A stretch of DNA of 64,000 nucleotides from a virus, in IMG/VR virus record IMGVR_UViG_3300010935_000101, positions 1 to 64,000 of that record. The stretch is one strand, 5' to 3'. The translations under genes and the position numbers were made by a program. Shown piece by piece: positions 1-7,205 of this stretch. The notes under the pieces are model-generated. The model ran no database searches and was not told the origin of the DNA. It saw only the letters and a list, made by a program, of their open reading frames with translations. The stretch's first letter is position 1. The number at the start of each line of letters is the position of its first letter.

Positions 1-146
1 CTAAATATATAATATATTTATCTTACAATAAACTAACAACTAAAATCAAAATAGCAGACATAATTCACAACTTGGCGTGTAATCCCTCAGACCATGCTAA
101 GCAAAAGTATCTCAAAGCAATACCAATTTTATTGAAATCAATTTAA
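1..146 (+). CDS. HD-type phosphohydrolase, C-terminal end (5' truncated by window edge)
   Basis: The frame is open from base 3 to a TAA at 144-146, giving about 47 residues that continue off the left edge. The segment KIADIIHNLACNP followed by a KY-rich helix resembles the C-terminal part of HD-domain hydrolases such as (p)ppGpp hydrolases, where a K-(I/L)-A-D-x-x-H-N-L motif supplies metal and phosphate contacts. The metal-binding HD residues themselves would lie upstream and are not seen. The next gene starts 10 bases after the stop with a clear AAAGGA site. The family call rests on this one motif only; another hydrolase family remains possible. Confidence 0.5.
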   Translation, partial: KYIIYLSYNKLTTKIKIADIIHNLACNPSDHAKQKYLKAIPILLKSI

Positions 147-156
147 AGGAAAAAAC

Positions 157-588
157 ATGAACAAAACAGCAGTAATTTCTGGTCTTCATATAAGACTAGA
201 TGTACCAACAAAATGTCAACTTGTAGAACAAGTTTTAAACAAATCTTTCAAAACTAAGAAAGAACAAAATGGGTTTATTAATACTTTAGCTCAACAGAGT
301 TTCGTTAACCCAATAACAATTAAACTGTGGTGTGGTAAATACCAGAATACTTGGAAGCTTGGTAAAACATTACCAACAGGAACTATGTCATTTGCTTTTG
401 CAACAATCCCTGATGATAAGATACCATATGTCACTAGAGAATTGGAGAGTATGAGAAATACTTTAGCAAAATTCAAAACAAATGCTGAAACAGCGTATTA
501 TAAAAATCTCAAAGCAGGAGATACTCAATCAACAAAAACTCCAGGCACAATTCTGGATGATTTAGTACTTAACAAAAAGGCAAAGTAA
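157..588 (+). CDS. hypothetical protein, 143 aa
   Basis: The start at 157 follows AAAGGAAAAAAC, a good ribosome binding site. I do not recognise the protein. It is soluble and basic, with no signal peptide, membrane segment or cysteine motif. The C-terminal 30 residues are rich in Lys, Thr and Gly and look disordered. Its stop codon overlaps the start of the next gene by one base (TAATG), so it is likely translated together with the membrane protein and lipoprotein that follow. Confidence 0.6.
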   Translation: MNKTAVISGLHIRLDVPTKCQLVEQVLNKSFKTKKEQNGFINTLAQQSFVNPITIKLWCGKYQNTWKLGKTLPTGTMSFAFATIPDDKIPYVTRELESMRNTLAKFKTNAETAYYKNLKAGDTQSTKTPGTILDDLVLNKKAK

Positions 589-881
589 TGAAAAAAGAAA
601 TTACAGGATGGTGGTTTTTCTATCTAGTATTAGCAATTATTACAATTGGTGCATTATCAATACTAGGATATATGGGAAAATTTACTGGAGTAGTAGTGGA
701 ACGTAAAGTGTTTGAACAATCATACCAAAAACAAGCAGGTGACAGCAAACGTATAGCTGCTTATCGTGCACAATTGGCTACAATAAATAGTTTATTACCA
801 GGTGAAAAAGACCCAGCAATAAGAAGAGATTTAGCAGCTCAAAAATCAATGTTAGAAGTACAAATAAGGAGTACAAAATGA
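588..881 (+). CDS. small inner-membrane protein with coiled-coil tail, 97 aa
   Basis: One hydrophobic segment at about residues 7-29 (WWFFYLVLAIITIGALSIL) anchors the protein. Residues 35-95 are charged and helical, likely a coiled coil. With the overlapping lipoprotein gene (ATGA at 878-881) it forms a membrane/lipoprotein pair. A similar pair is familiar in other phages and prophages of proteobacteria, where the function is not known. A spanin (Rz/Rz1) reading was considered: the topology of this partner fits, but the lipoprotein partner is far longer than typical Rz1 and is not embedded in this gene. Confidence 0.65.
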   Translation: MKKEITGWWFFYLVLAIITIGALSILGYMGKFTGVVVERKVFEQSYQKQAGDSKRIAAYRAQLATINSLLPGEKDPAIRRDLAAQKSMLEVQIRSTK

Positions 882-1423
882 AAAAAGTTTTATCAATTTT
901 AATATTAGTTGCAATGACTATGTTTTTAATAGGATGTGGAAAAGCAAGTCAAGAAAAGAAAGATCAACAAGCAGCACAAAGTCAGCAATCTCAGTATGCT
1001 AAAGCACAACCAGTACCAACATATGACTGGTCATTAGAAAGAGATTTGCTAATCAAGTTATATGATTTAAGAAATGACAAAGTATCTACTCATTCAGTAT
1101 GGCGTAGTGATTATGGAATGATTGAAGGGGATTGCACATCTATTGGATATGGATTACCTTATGACACAAGTTTAACAAATCCTTTACAAGGAATGTATGT
1201 AAGCACATCTGGTGGAGCAGTAGCAGTAGGTCAAGCAGAACCTAATGGGGTATTTGCTTCAACTAACACAGCAGCAACTTGGGTTATGTGTTTAGGCACA
1301 TCTGGAAATATAGAGCCTCACTATGTTGAATCTAAAGTAACAGTTTATCCATACCCTGTAAAAGTTAACTATGATTTAAACAGAGTCAAAAAGTCTGGTC
1401 CAGCTACGGCCGTAATTAAGTAA
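878..1423 (+). CDS. phage lipoprotein, 181 aa
   Basis: A classical lipoprotein signal is visible: MKK, a hydrophobic stretch, then LIGC with the lipidated Cys at about residue 20. A Gln/Ala/Ser-rich linker leads to a globular domain beginning TYDWSLERDLLIKLY. That opening and the later sequences LTNPLQ and AEPNGVF belong, from memory, to a conserved phage/prophage lipoprotein family of unknown role. Such lipoproteins sit in the cell envelope and some exclude superinfecting phages; this is only a possibility here. It overlaps the upstream membrane-protein gene by 4 bases, suggesting that the two products act together. Confidence 0.7.
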   Translation: MKKVLSILILVAMTMFLIGCGKASQEKKDQQAAQSQQSQYAKAQPVPTYDWSLERDLLIKLYDLRNDKVSTHSVWRSDYGMIEGDCTSIGYGLPYDTSLTNPLQGMYVSTSGGAVAVGQAEPNGVFASTNTAATWVMCLGTSGNIEPHYVESKVTVYPYPVKVNYDLNRVKKSGPATAVIK

Positions 1424-1440
1424 TCTCATAAGGATAAACA

Positions 1441-3471
1441 ATGGACGATTTCAAAGTATTTGCAGATGCAATTAACAAAAAGTTCCTGGAACTTTCAGCT
1501 AATGGTACTCTATTAAGAGTTAATGTTCCTAAAGAACAATTATGGGCAACTTATCAAGCAGCATATTCTGCTAAGGATAACCCAATCTTCAGAGAACGCA
1601 AAGTTCATGAATGCAATACGTGCTATTCTTTTATAAAAAGACTTGGCGCATTAGTTGGTATCAACAAGGCAGGCAATTTGGACACAATTTGGAATGTATC
1701 TGGTTTACCAGCACCTTACCAAGGCGTAGCAAATACAATGCATGAACTTGTTTATGCTGCAAACATCACATCAATATTTTTAACTGACGAAGCATTAGTC
1801 GGTAAAGAATACAACATTGAAGAGAACGAAGCTGGTAACATCAAGTGGGAGCATTTCTACGCAGATGTAGACAAAGCATTTATCTCACAGGATGTAGCAG
1901 CAACTGTGGGTTCAGTTGAGTCTACTGTATCTGTATTCAAACGTGCTCTTGATGAATTCTCAGTAGAGACTCTTGAGTCAGTTATTGATTTGTGTGATAC
2001 AATATACAAAGGAATTGAATTCCAACCAACTGTTACTAAGTTCTTAGCAGCAAAGCAAGCTTATGAAGCAGGTGACAAGAACCTATTTATCTGGACTGAG
2101 TACAAGAACTATCCAGCTAAGATACGTAACTCTGCTATTGGTTCATTAATTATCAATATTCAGGAAGGGATGGAACTTGAATTAGCAGTTACTAAGTATG
2201 AACAAGTAGTTGCACCAAGCAATTACAAACGTACTTCTGCTATAGTTACTGAAGGAATGAAAAAACAAGCAGTTGCAACTATTGATGAATTAGGATTGCG
2301 TGACTCTTTACCAAGAAGACATGCTGAATTAGTTGATGTATCAGTTAACAATGTATTATTTGCAGATGCAAGTGCACAAGCAGTTATGCAGGACTCAATT
2401 GATGACCTTTTTGACTCAACTGTAAGTAAGTCTACTGAAGCACCTAAAAAAGCAGTTGAACTTACTATTGAACAATTTCTAGAAAAAGTACTACCTAATT
2501 CTAAATCTATTGAACTTTTACTCGAGAACAAGCATACACCAAACTTAGTATCTTTAGTAGCTCCTGTTAACCCTGAAGCACCAAACATGCTTAAGTGGAA
2601 CAACAACTTCTCATGGTCTTATGCTGGAGAAATGACTGATTCAGACTTAACTCAAAGAGTACAACAAGCTGGAGGCAGAGTTGATGGAGTATTTAGATTT
2701 ACTCATTCTTGGAATGAATTAGAACCAAACAAATCATTAATGGACTTACACGTGTTTATGCCTGGTTGTACTGTACCTTCTAGTGGAGGAGGTCCAAATG
2801 TAACTGGAAGAAGAGTTGGCTGGAATCAAAGAACTGATAGTGCTTCTGGTGGAACTCAAGATGTAGATTATATTGATGCTGCTCCTACAAATTATATTCC
2901 TGTAGAAAACATAACTTTTCCTGACATTAACAGAATGCCAAAAGGAACTTATACTTGTAAAATTCATAACTGGAGTTTTAGAGGTTCTGGAGGAAAAGGT
3001 AGAGCTGAAATTGCATTTGCAGGTCAAAAATTTGAATATGTGTACCCAGCTACTAAAGACCATGAATGGATTACAATAGCAGAAGTAACACTAAAAAATG
3101 GTGAATTTACTATTAACCACAAACTCCCTTGTTCAACTCCACAAAAGACTGAATGGAATCTGAATACTAAACAATACCATAGGGTATCAACTATTATGTT
3201 GTCACCAAACCATTGGGATGGACAAACAATTGGTAACAAGCATTACTTCTTTATGCTGGACGGCTGTAGCAATCCAGATCCAGTTAGAGGATTCTATAAT
3301 GAATTCTTATCTGAGGATCTAAGACCTCACCGTAAAGTGTTTGAAGTACTTTCATCTAAGATGAAGTGTACACCAGCTAAGGAGCAACTTAGTGGGTTGG
3401 GCTTCTCAAGCACACAACGCAATGAGTTATTTCTTAAGGTGGATAACAGACCTTACAAAATCACATTTTAA
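1441..3471 (+). CDS. large conserved phage protein, 676 aa, function unknown
   Basis: The start follows AAGGATAAACA. The N-terminal 120 residues contain FRERKVHECNTCYSFIKRLG, a motif I associate with a conserved phage protein family without a defined function; the CxxC could bind metal. Residues about 400-640 look like a separate beta-rich domain with many Gly, Ser, Asn and Trp residues. The following gene, 13 bases downstream, encodes a small partner that I recall as commonly adjacent in unrelated phages, so the two may work together. There is no signal peptide. An early role is inferred from position only. Confidence 0.6.
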   Translation: MDDFKVFADAINKKFLELSANGTLLRVNVPKEQLWATYQAAYSAKDNPIFRERKVHECNTCYSFIKRLGALVGINKAGNLDTIWNVSGLPAPYQGVANTMHELVYAANITSIFLTDEALVGKEYNIEENEAGNIKWEHFYADVDKAFISQDVAATVGSVESTVSVFKRALDEFSVETLESVIDLCDTIYKGIEFQPTVTKFLAAKQAYEAGDKNLFIWTEYKNYPAKIRNSAIGSLIINIQEGMELELAVTKYEQVVAPSNYKRTSAIVTEGMKKQAVATIDELGLRDSLPRRHAELVDVSVNNVLFADASAQAVMQDSIDDLFDSTVSKSTEAPKKAVELTIEQFLEKVLPNSKSIELLLENKHTPNLVSLVAPVNPEAPNMLKWNNNFSWSYAGEMTDSDLTQRVQQAGGRVDGVFRFTHSWNELEPNKSLMDLHVFMPGCTVPSSGGGPNVTGRRVGWNQRTDSASGGTQDVDYIDAAPTNYIPVENITFPDINRMPKGTYTCKIHNWSFRGSGGKGRAEIAFAGQKFEYVYPATKDHEWITIAEVTLKNGEFTINHKLPCSTPQKTEWNLNTKQYHRVSTIMLSPNHWDGQTIGNKHYFFMLDGCSNPDPVRGFYNEFLSEDLRPHRKVFEVLSSKMKCTPAKEQLSGLGFSSTQRNELFLKVDNRPYKITF

Positions 3472-3484
3472 TAAAGGAATAAGT

Positions 3485-3886
3485 ATGAACAACATATTTG
3501 AAAAAGCTGCAAGAACTAAGTTACGTTTTCAAACTGCTAGAGGTTCTCTATCAGTTGAACAGTTGTGGGATTTACCACTTGAATCAGGAGAGGTTAATCT
3601 CTACAAATTAGCAGAAGAACTTCTTGGCGAAGTATCTACTAAACCTGCAAAAAAACTTTCATTCTTTAAAAAGTCTGTATCAGCAGATGAAACAGCAGAA
3701 CTTAGGTTTGAAATTGTTAAGTACATTGTTGTAACAAGAGTTGCAGAGATTGAAGAGAAAACTAACAAAGCTGTTGTGGACTCTGAAAAAAGAGAACTTG
3801 ACCAACTGATTGCTGCAAAAGAGCAAGAAGCTAAAGGCAACTTATCTTTGGAAGAACTAAAAGCTGCAAGAGCCAAACTTAGTTAA
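3485..3886 (+). CDS. small conserved phage protein, 133 aa
   Basis: The start at 3485 is chosen because AAAGGAATAAGT lies directly upstream; the frame is open further upstream but inside the previous gene. The N-terminus (FEKAARTKLRFQT, then SVEQLWDLPL) matches a small conserved phage protein seen next to relatives of the 676-residue protein. The C-terminal half is a charged helix rich in Lys and Glu, likely a coiled coil. No catalytic motif is seen. A terminator-like hairpin follows at 3892. Confidence 0.6.
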   Translation: MNNIFEKAARTKLRFQTARGSLSVEQLWDLPLESGEVNLYKLAEELLGEVSTKPAKKLSFFKKSVSADETAELRFEIVKYIVVTRVAEIEEKTNKAVVDSEKRELDQLIAAKEQEAKGNLSLEELKAARAKLS

Positions 3887-3891
3887 TAGTT

Positions 3892-3914
3892 AGAGCACCA
3901 ATTTTTGGTGTTCT
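3892..3914 (+). terminator. hairpin after the 676-aa/133-aa gene pair
   Basis: Nine-base stem (AGAGCACCA with TGGTGTTCT, one G-T pair) around an ATTTT loop, five bases after a stop codon. No T-tract follows, so it may be a weak terminator or an RNA end-protecting hairpin. The outer sequence AGAGCAC...GTGTTCT recurs at 44719-44740. Confidence 0.55.
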
Positions 3915-3938
3915 ATAGTATTTAATAAAGGACCAACA

Positions 3939-4307
3939 ATGAAGAATGATTTTAAGGTGGGCGATTGGGTAAGGAATATACCTCTTAATAAATTATATAA
4001 AGTAACAGAGTTAACAGAATATTCGATAACTATAACTAAGTGGCAATTTAATCTAACTGACACCGCTTCTCTGAATAGCTTTGAACTTTGGAAACCTAAA
4101 CCATTAGAGTGGTGTTGGTTTAGTAATGGTAATGAGCCTTACTTAAGGCAATACTCACACGGAATTGACAACGGGTTTTATTTTGATATAAACAATGTAC
4201 CATTCAGATTTTGTGAACCTTATATAGGAGAATTGCCCACGTTTATAAAGGAACAACATGACACAAATGATAATCCCAGTAGGACAACAAGTCAACGTAG
4301 AAAATAA
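3939..4307 (+). CDS. hypothetical protein with WCWF motif, 122 aa
   Basis: The start follows AAAGGACCAACA. It opens with FKVGDWVRN, a typical start of small phage beta-barrel-like proteins. The centre reads LWKPKPLEWCWF, followed by an RQY strand, FRFCEPYIGELP and a short tail. The same arrangement (LWKPK..EWCWF, KQY, FIGTLP) occurs in the 195-residue protein at 21285, and a degenerate version in the protein at 20642, so this phage keeps at least two or three related copies. Function unknown. The gene is the last one before the 1.5 kb structured non-coding region. Confidence 0.6.
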   Translation: MKNDFKVGDWVRNIPLNKLYKVTELTEYSITITKWQFNLTDTASLNSFELWKPKPLEWCWFSNGNEPYLRQYSHGIDNGFYFDINNVPFRFCEPYIGELPTFIKEQHDTNDNPSRTTSQRRK

Positions 4308-4919
4308 ATATGCTTACAATAGGCTGGAGATTAGCAGATTAACAAATTTCTCATACTCACCTTGAGTATAACTGGCGTTCTAGTAATCACATCGTACGAT
4401 AACGAATCCTAAGCGTGGCTTGAGAACTACACAGCCTAACACTAGTAGATAACCCTGTGGATTTAAACTTGCAAAGGGAGAAGCTCGGAGAAAACCCAAG
4501 CACACATGGTTCAGCTTACAGGACCAACACAATATGTAAGTAGCTTGTTTATGGGCTTAAGCCACAATGTCAAATGGCAATTGCGTGGTATGTAAACTAG
4601 GGAACTACCTGAGCCAAAACTACGGGATAGTATCGGGTTTGGCCACTCGTTAGCCGAAGGGCAAATAAATACACAAAATCAGTATAGTTAACTGACGTAT
4701 ACCTATGTGTGAATTGTAGGCAGGTCTGGTATAAGCTACCCATCCTATAAAATGAACAAGCTAGCAGAGACTAACTACCTCTGTACAGTAAACTGCCGTA
4801 AGAAGTTTGCCAGCGATAGTATCAACGGATTTAAACCCGGCACCACACCTCCATGAAGTCAAGACATAAGTATCTTAGTATACTATAGCCAGTTATCTGA
4901 AAGAGGTGTGACTTTATAT

Positions 4920-4990
4920 GTCAAGGATGCATGTGTACACATGGTAGTAATAGGAACAGTCCCCTATGCGGTTCGAATCCGCTCCTTGAC
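4920..4990 (+). ncRNA. tRNA-like cloverleaf module 1
   Basis: Acceptor-like stem GTCAAGG (4920-4926) with CCTTGAC (4984-4990), a hairpin CATGT-GTAC-ACATG (4930-4943), a stem ATAGG/CCTAT (4950-4954 and 4963-4967) and a T-arm GCGG-TTCGAAT-CCGC (4968-4982), followed by CACCA. The four helices give a cloverleaf, but the D-arm has no GG, the anticodon-like loop has 8 bases and there is no variable loop. It is therefore tRNA-like rather than a normal tRNA gene. It may be a decayed tRNA or a domain of the larger RNA. Confidence 0.5.
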
Positions 4991-5327
4991 CACCATTTTA
5001 AGTCTTCGATGAGCACACATTGAAGACAGAGTTAAAACCACTCTGCAGGACTGAGGTTCTTAAAAGAAGTCCTTAATCCAGTTTTACTAGGAAGTGTAAC
5101 CGGACATGTGTGTTCTTCGAAGCTTATCACTTCAAATGGTTAGCCTAACCGCTAGCCTGCTCTGGTATTATGTAAGCAATACTCGTACCCCGATCCACGA
5201 GAGAGATCGGTACCTTGGTGGTACAAAGGCAATCAAACCACACCCTATGAAACCGATGGTCGAGACAGTTACAGGGTTACGAAACTGTGAACCAGCCCAG
5301 CGATGATAAGCTGGGATACTTATGTTG

Positions 5328-5384
5328 TAGTGTGGGCACATCTGGAGACCCCAGACGCCAGTTCGATTCTGGAATATGACACTA
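5328..5384 (+). ncRNA. tRNA-like T-arm module 2
   Basis: Outer stem TAGTGT/ACACTA encloses GTG-TGGG-CAC (sharing bases with the outer stem, so the two cannot fully coexist), TCTGG-AGACC-CCAGA and a T-arm CCAG-TTCGATT-CTGG (5358-5372). The T-loop fits the TTCRANY consensus, but no seven-pair acceptor stem or normal anticodon loop can be drawn. Read as a structural element of the surrounding RNA. Confidence 0.4.
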
Positions 5385-5424
5385 GGGTAGCTCCCTTGGA
5401 ACGGCTCTTTAGCGGGAGCCTTAT

Positions 5425-5505
5425 GAACTACCTATCTAGGTCGATAGAGCATCTCCTAACTGAACATTTGGAGTTAGCCTTCAGGTTCGAATCCTGAGTA
5501 GTTCA
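5425..5505 (+). ncRNA. tRNA-like cloverleaf module 3
   Basis: Acceptor-like stem GAACTAC (5425-5431) with GTAGTTC (5498-5504) stacks directly on a perfect T-arm TCAGG-TTCGAAT-CCTGA (5481-5497). A D-like hairpin CTATC-TAGGTC-GATAG (5432-5447) contains the expected GG. The anticodon-like stem CTAACT/AGTTAG closes a 10-base loop, and about 8 unpaired bases precede it. The fold is close to a tRNA but lacks a readable anticodon loop, so no amino acid can be assigned. No CCA is encoded. Confidence 0.5.
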
Positions 5506-5793
5506 TCATATATAGTTGATACCTAGCGAAGTAGGTATGAAGCAATCTGGCCAGATGGAGCAGACAATAACAATTTTACCGTCTGCTCTAGTGTGGCTAG
5601 TATGTTAGGTTTTGATGCCCACAGAACCATACTATATGCAAGGTGTAAGCTATTACCTATATCAAGTTTAGCAGTGCCTGGTGAGGTAACGTATAATAAT
5701 ACAGAAATGTACATATGGAGCCAGTATAACAAGCCACAGAGATGATAGTTGATATTGACTCTAGTATGTATATATTAATCAAAAGGAAACATT

Positions 5794-6012
5794 ATGAGTA
5801 AAACAACAATATCACAAGCACTTATGGAATTTGATAAGAAATACATAACTCCAGACACAGAGTTTATCCTCACTATACGAGATATAGCAAGAATGTATAA
5901 AACTGTACAGAGGAGAGAAAATGAGAACCTTGCTCTTAGAGCCAAGATTGCTATATTGGAACTAGAAGTTGAACATAATAAAACTAGACCTGAAAGGCTT
6001 ATTTATGGATAA
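5794..6012 (+). CDS. hypothetical protein, 72 aa
   Basis: First gene after the structured RNA region, starting after AAAAGGAAACATT. The second half (residues 37-65) is a charged heptad-like helix typical of a short coiled coil. It ends inside the next gene (8-base overlap). No known family recognised. Confidence 0.55.
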   Translation: MSKTTISQALMEFDKKYITPDTEFILTIRDIARMYKTVQRRENENLALRAKIAILELEVEHNKTRPERLIYG

Positions 6013-6202
6013 TTATATGAAGCCAAAAGAAATAGCATACTACTATGAACTAGGCACACTAGGTTCATTTAGTATGACACTAATGGATTTATTTGGAAAA
6101 GCAGATACTGGCAATCAATTTAGACTAGCATCAGCATTTCCAGAATACTATGAAGCGTATCTATTATGGTACAAAAAACCTAAAGGTTGGAAGGACTTTT
6201 AA
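6005..6202 (+). CDS. hypothetical protein, 65 aa
   Basis: An ATG at 6005 lies 9 bases after GAAAGG and is preferred to an earlier in-frame ATG at 5969 that sits deep inside the previous gene. The product is rich in Tyr, Leu and aromatic residues (PEYYEAYLLWYKKPKGW) but has no membrane segment. Stop and next start touch (TAA then ATG), so it is coupled to the following gene. Function unknown. Confidence 0.5.
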   Translation: MDNYMKPKEIAYYYELGTLGSFSMTLMDLFGKADTGNQFRLASAFPEYYEAYLLWYKKPKGWKDF

Positions 6203-6481
6203 ATGATTACAGCTAATGGGTATGTATATGGACGCAACTGGGAATTTGGATACAATATATACCCAGCAACTACTTTAATTGCTGATACATATACTGAACT
6301 AAAACAACAGATACTAGATGAAACTGATCTAGGTGTTTTTGACTCTGGAATGGGCTATGAAACAGTTATGGGTGTACACTATACAGACATTATAGAAAGT
6401 ATAAAAGAAAAGGGCTGGACAAAAACTCGTAATTTAAAATCTATTAAAGTCGGGAAACTTAAAGGTAAAAAGGATTTTTAA
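6203..6481 (+). CDS. hypothetical protein, 92 aa
   Basis: Starts immediately after the stop of the previous gene, whose last codons AAGGAC serve as its ribosome binding site. Soluble, mixed alpha/beta composition with a basic C-terminus (KVGKLKGKKDF). The last codons (AAAAAGGAT) again provide the ribosome binding site of the next gene. No family recognised. Confidence 0.5.
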   Translation: MITANGYVYGRNWEFGYNIYPATTLIADTYTELKQQILDETDLGVFDSGMGYETVMGVHYTDIIESIKEKGWTKTRNLKSIKVGKLKGKKDF

Positions 6482-6673
6482 ATGAACATAAAATTAATCA
6501 TATATACTATATTGGGGTTTATGTCTCCAGCATTTCTAATTGGATATGTGAACTGGGATATAACTATAATTACAACTATTGGTCAATGGTCTTCAGATGC
6601 AAGATTTGCATTTGCTATGGCATCAATAGCTGGTGGATTATTTGGTTCACTGCTTGGAGACATAAGGTCATGA
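6482..6673 (+). CDS. small membrane protein, 63 aa
   Basis: Two hydrophobic segments at about residues 3-24 and 42-60 suggest a two-pass inner-membrane protein. It overlaps the next tiny membrane protein gene by 4 bases (ATGA). A holin-like function is conceivable from size and topology, but no lysis enzyme lies nearby. No family recognised. Confidence 0.5.
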   Translation: MNIKLIIYTILGFMSPAFLIGYVNWDITIITTIGQWSSDARFAFAMASIAGGLFGSLLGDIRS

Positions 6674-6789
6674 AAATAGTAATAATTATTGGTTCATTCT
6701 TAGCAATTCTATTTGTTATGGGACTTATGTCACAATTTGACCCAGAGGTAGAGCCGATTAGTTATCATCAAATGATAAATAGTAAATAA
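6670..6789 (+). CDS. very small membrane protein, 39 aa
   Basis: The ATG at 6670 overlaps the previous stop as ATGA, with AAGG a few bases upstream. Residues 2-19 (KIVIIIGSFLAILFVMGL) form a single membrane span, followed by a short acidic tail. It is coupled to the two-pass membrane protein upstream, so the two may form a unit. Confidence 0.45.
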   Translation: MKIVIIIGSFLAILFVMGLMSQFDPEVEPISYHQMINSK

Positions 6790-6866
6790 AATAGAAAAGA
6801 GTATTTAAGTATTTAGAGGATTTTTACTTAATTGTAATTTAATAAAAATTAATTAAAGGAAATATT

Positions 6867-7196
6867 ATGAACCAAACTAAAAAACGAAACAGAGCAAAGA
6901 AACTTAGAATCAACGCAGCAAAACACGGATTTAATGGAAAACCCGGAATAACTAAAAATGACATAGTAATTATGGCAATGAATAAAACACCAAAAACACA
7001 GAGAGTTGCTAATTACTATACACAAACTAAAAACTTTGTGCAGGGAGAAATTGAAGGAGTTGGTAACGTTTATTATAAAACTGAATCTATTAACAAGATT
7101 ATATCTAGAAAACACCCGAAACCAATTGGTATATTTGACGTTATGGAAATGATTAAGAAACTGTTTAGTTTTGGTAACAAAACAGCAGCAGTATAG
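6867..7196 (+). CDS. basic hypothetical protein, 109 aa
   Basis: The start follows AAAGGAAATATT. The first 30 residues are strongly basic (KKRNRAKKLR), which suggests nucleic-acid binding. No defined domain is recognised. It lies just upstream of the MoxR-type ATPase gene, 9 bases away, and may be part of the same transcript. Confidence 0.55.
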   Translation: MNQTKKRNRAKKLRINAAKHGFNGKPGITKNDIVIMAMNKTPKTQRVANYYTQTKNFVQGEIEGVGNVYYKTESINKIISRKHPKPIGIFDVMEMIKKLFSFGNKTAAV

Positions 7197-7205
7197 GGAG
7201 CCCGT

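Larger units (their letters stand above)
4315..5765 (+). ncRNA. very large structured RNA region (about 1.45 kb, no genes)
   Basis: No credible gene lies between 4307 and 5794. Instead the plus strand is packed with perfect or near-perfect stems closed by short loops: CACACCTC/GAGGTGTG around 4845-4910, GTCTTC-ATG/CAT-GAAGAC at 5003, CAGAGT/ACTCTG at 5028, AGGACT/AGTCCT at 5047, CCGATC/GATCGG near 5190, CCCAGC/GCTGGG at 5296, GGCTC/GAGCC near 5403, ATACCTA/TAGGTAT at 5519 and GAGCAGAC/GTCTGCTC at 5558. Three tRNA-like T-loops (TTCGAAT or TTCGATT with GC closing pairs) are embedded. GC content is visibly higher than in neighbouring genes. Size, density of helices, T-loops and phage context recall the giant GOLLD and ROOL RNA classes, which are often near tRNAs in phages. 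I cannot assign it to either class by eye; it may be one RNA or several. Confidence 0.7.

Noticed and set aside
588-1423. Rz/Rz1 spanin pair
   Set aside because: Membrane protein plus lipoprotein fits in outline, but the lipoprotein is 181 residues with a large globular domain and belongs to a different conserved family.
5425-5505. Ordinary tRNA gene
   Set aside because: No seven-base anticodon loop can be formed and the linker before the central stem is too long; listed as tRNA-like instead.
5106-5732. Three short open frames (5106-5306, 5303-5497, and a minus-strand frame at 5523-5732) in the structured region
   Set aside because: They lack ribosome binding sites, have unnatural composition and coincide with RNA stems; open by chance because stop codons are fewer in GC-richer structured DNA.
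4308-5793. Group I or group II intron in the gene-free region
   Set aside because: No interrupted gene flanks it, no intron-encoded protein is inside, and I could not identify a convincing P3-P7 core or domain V hairpin.
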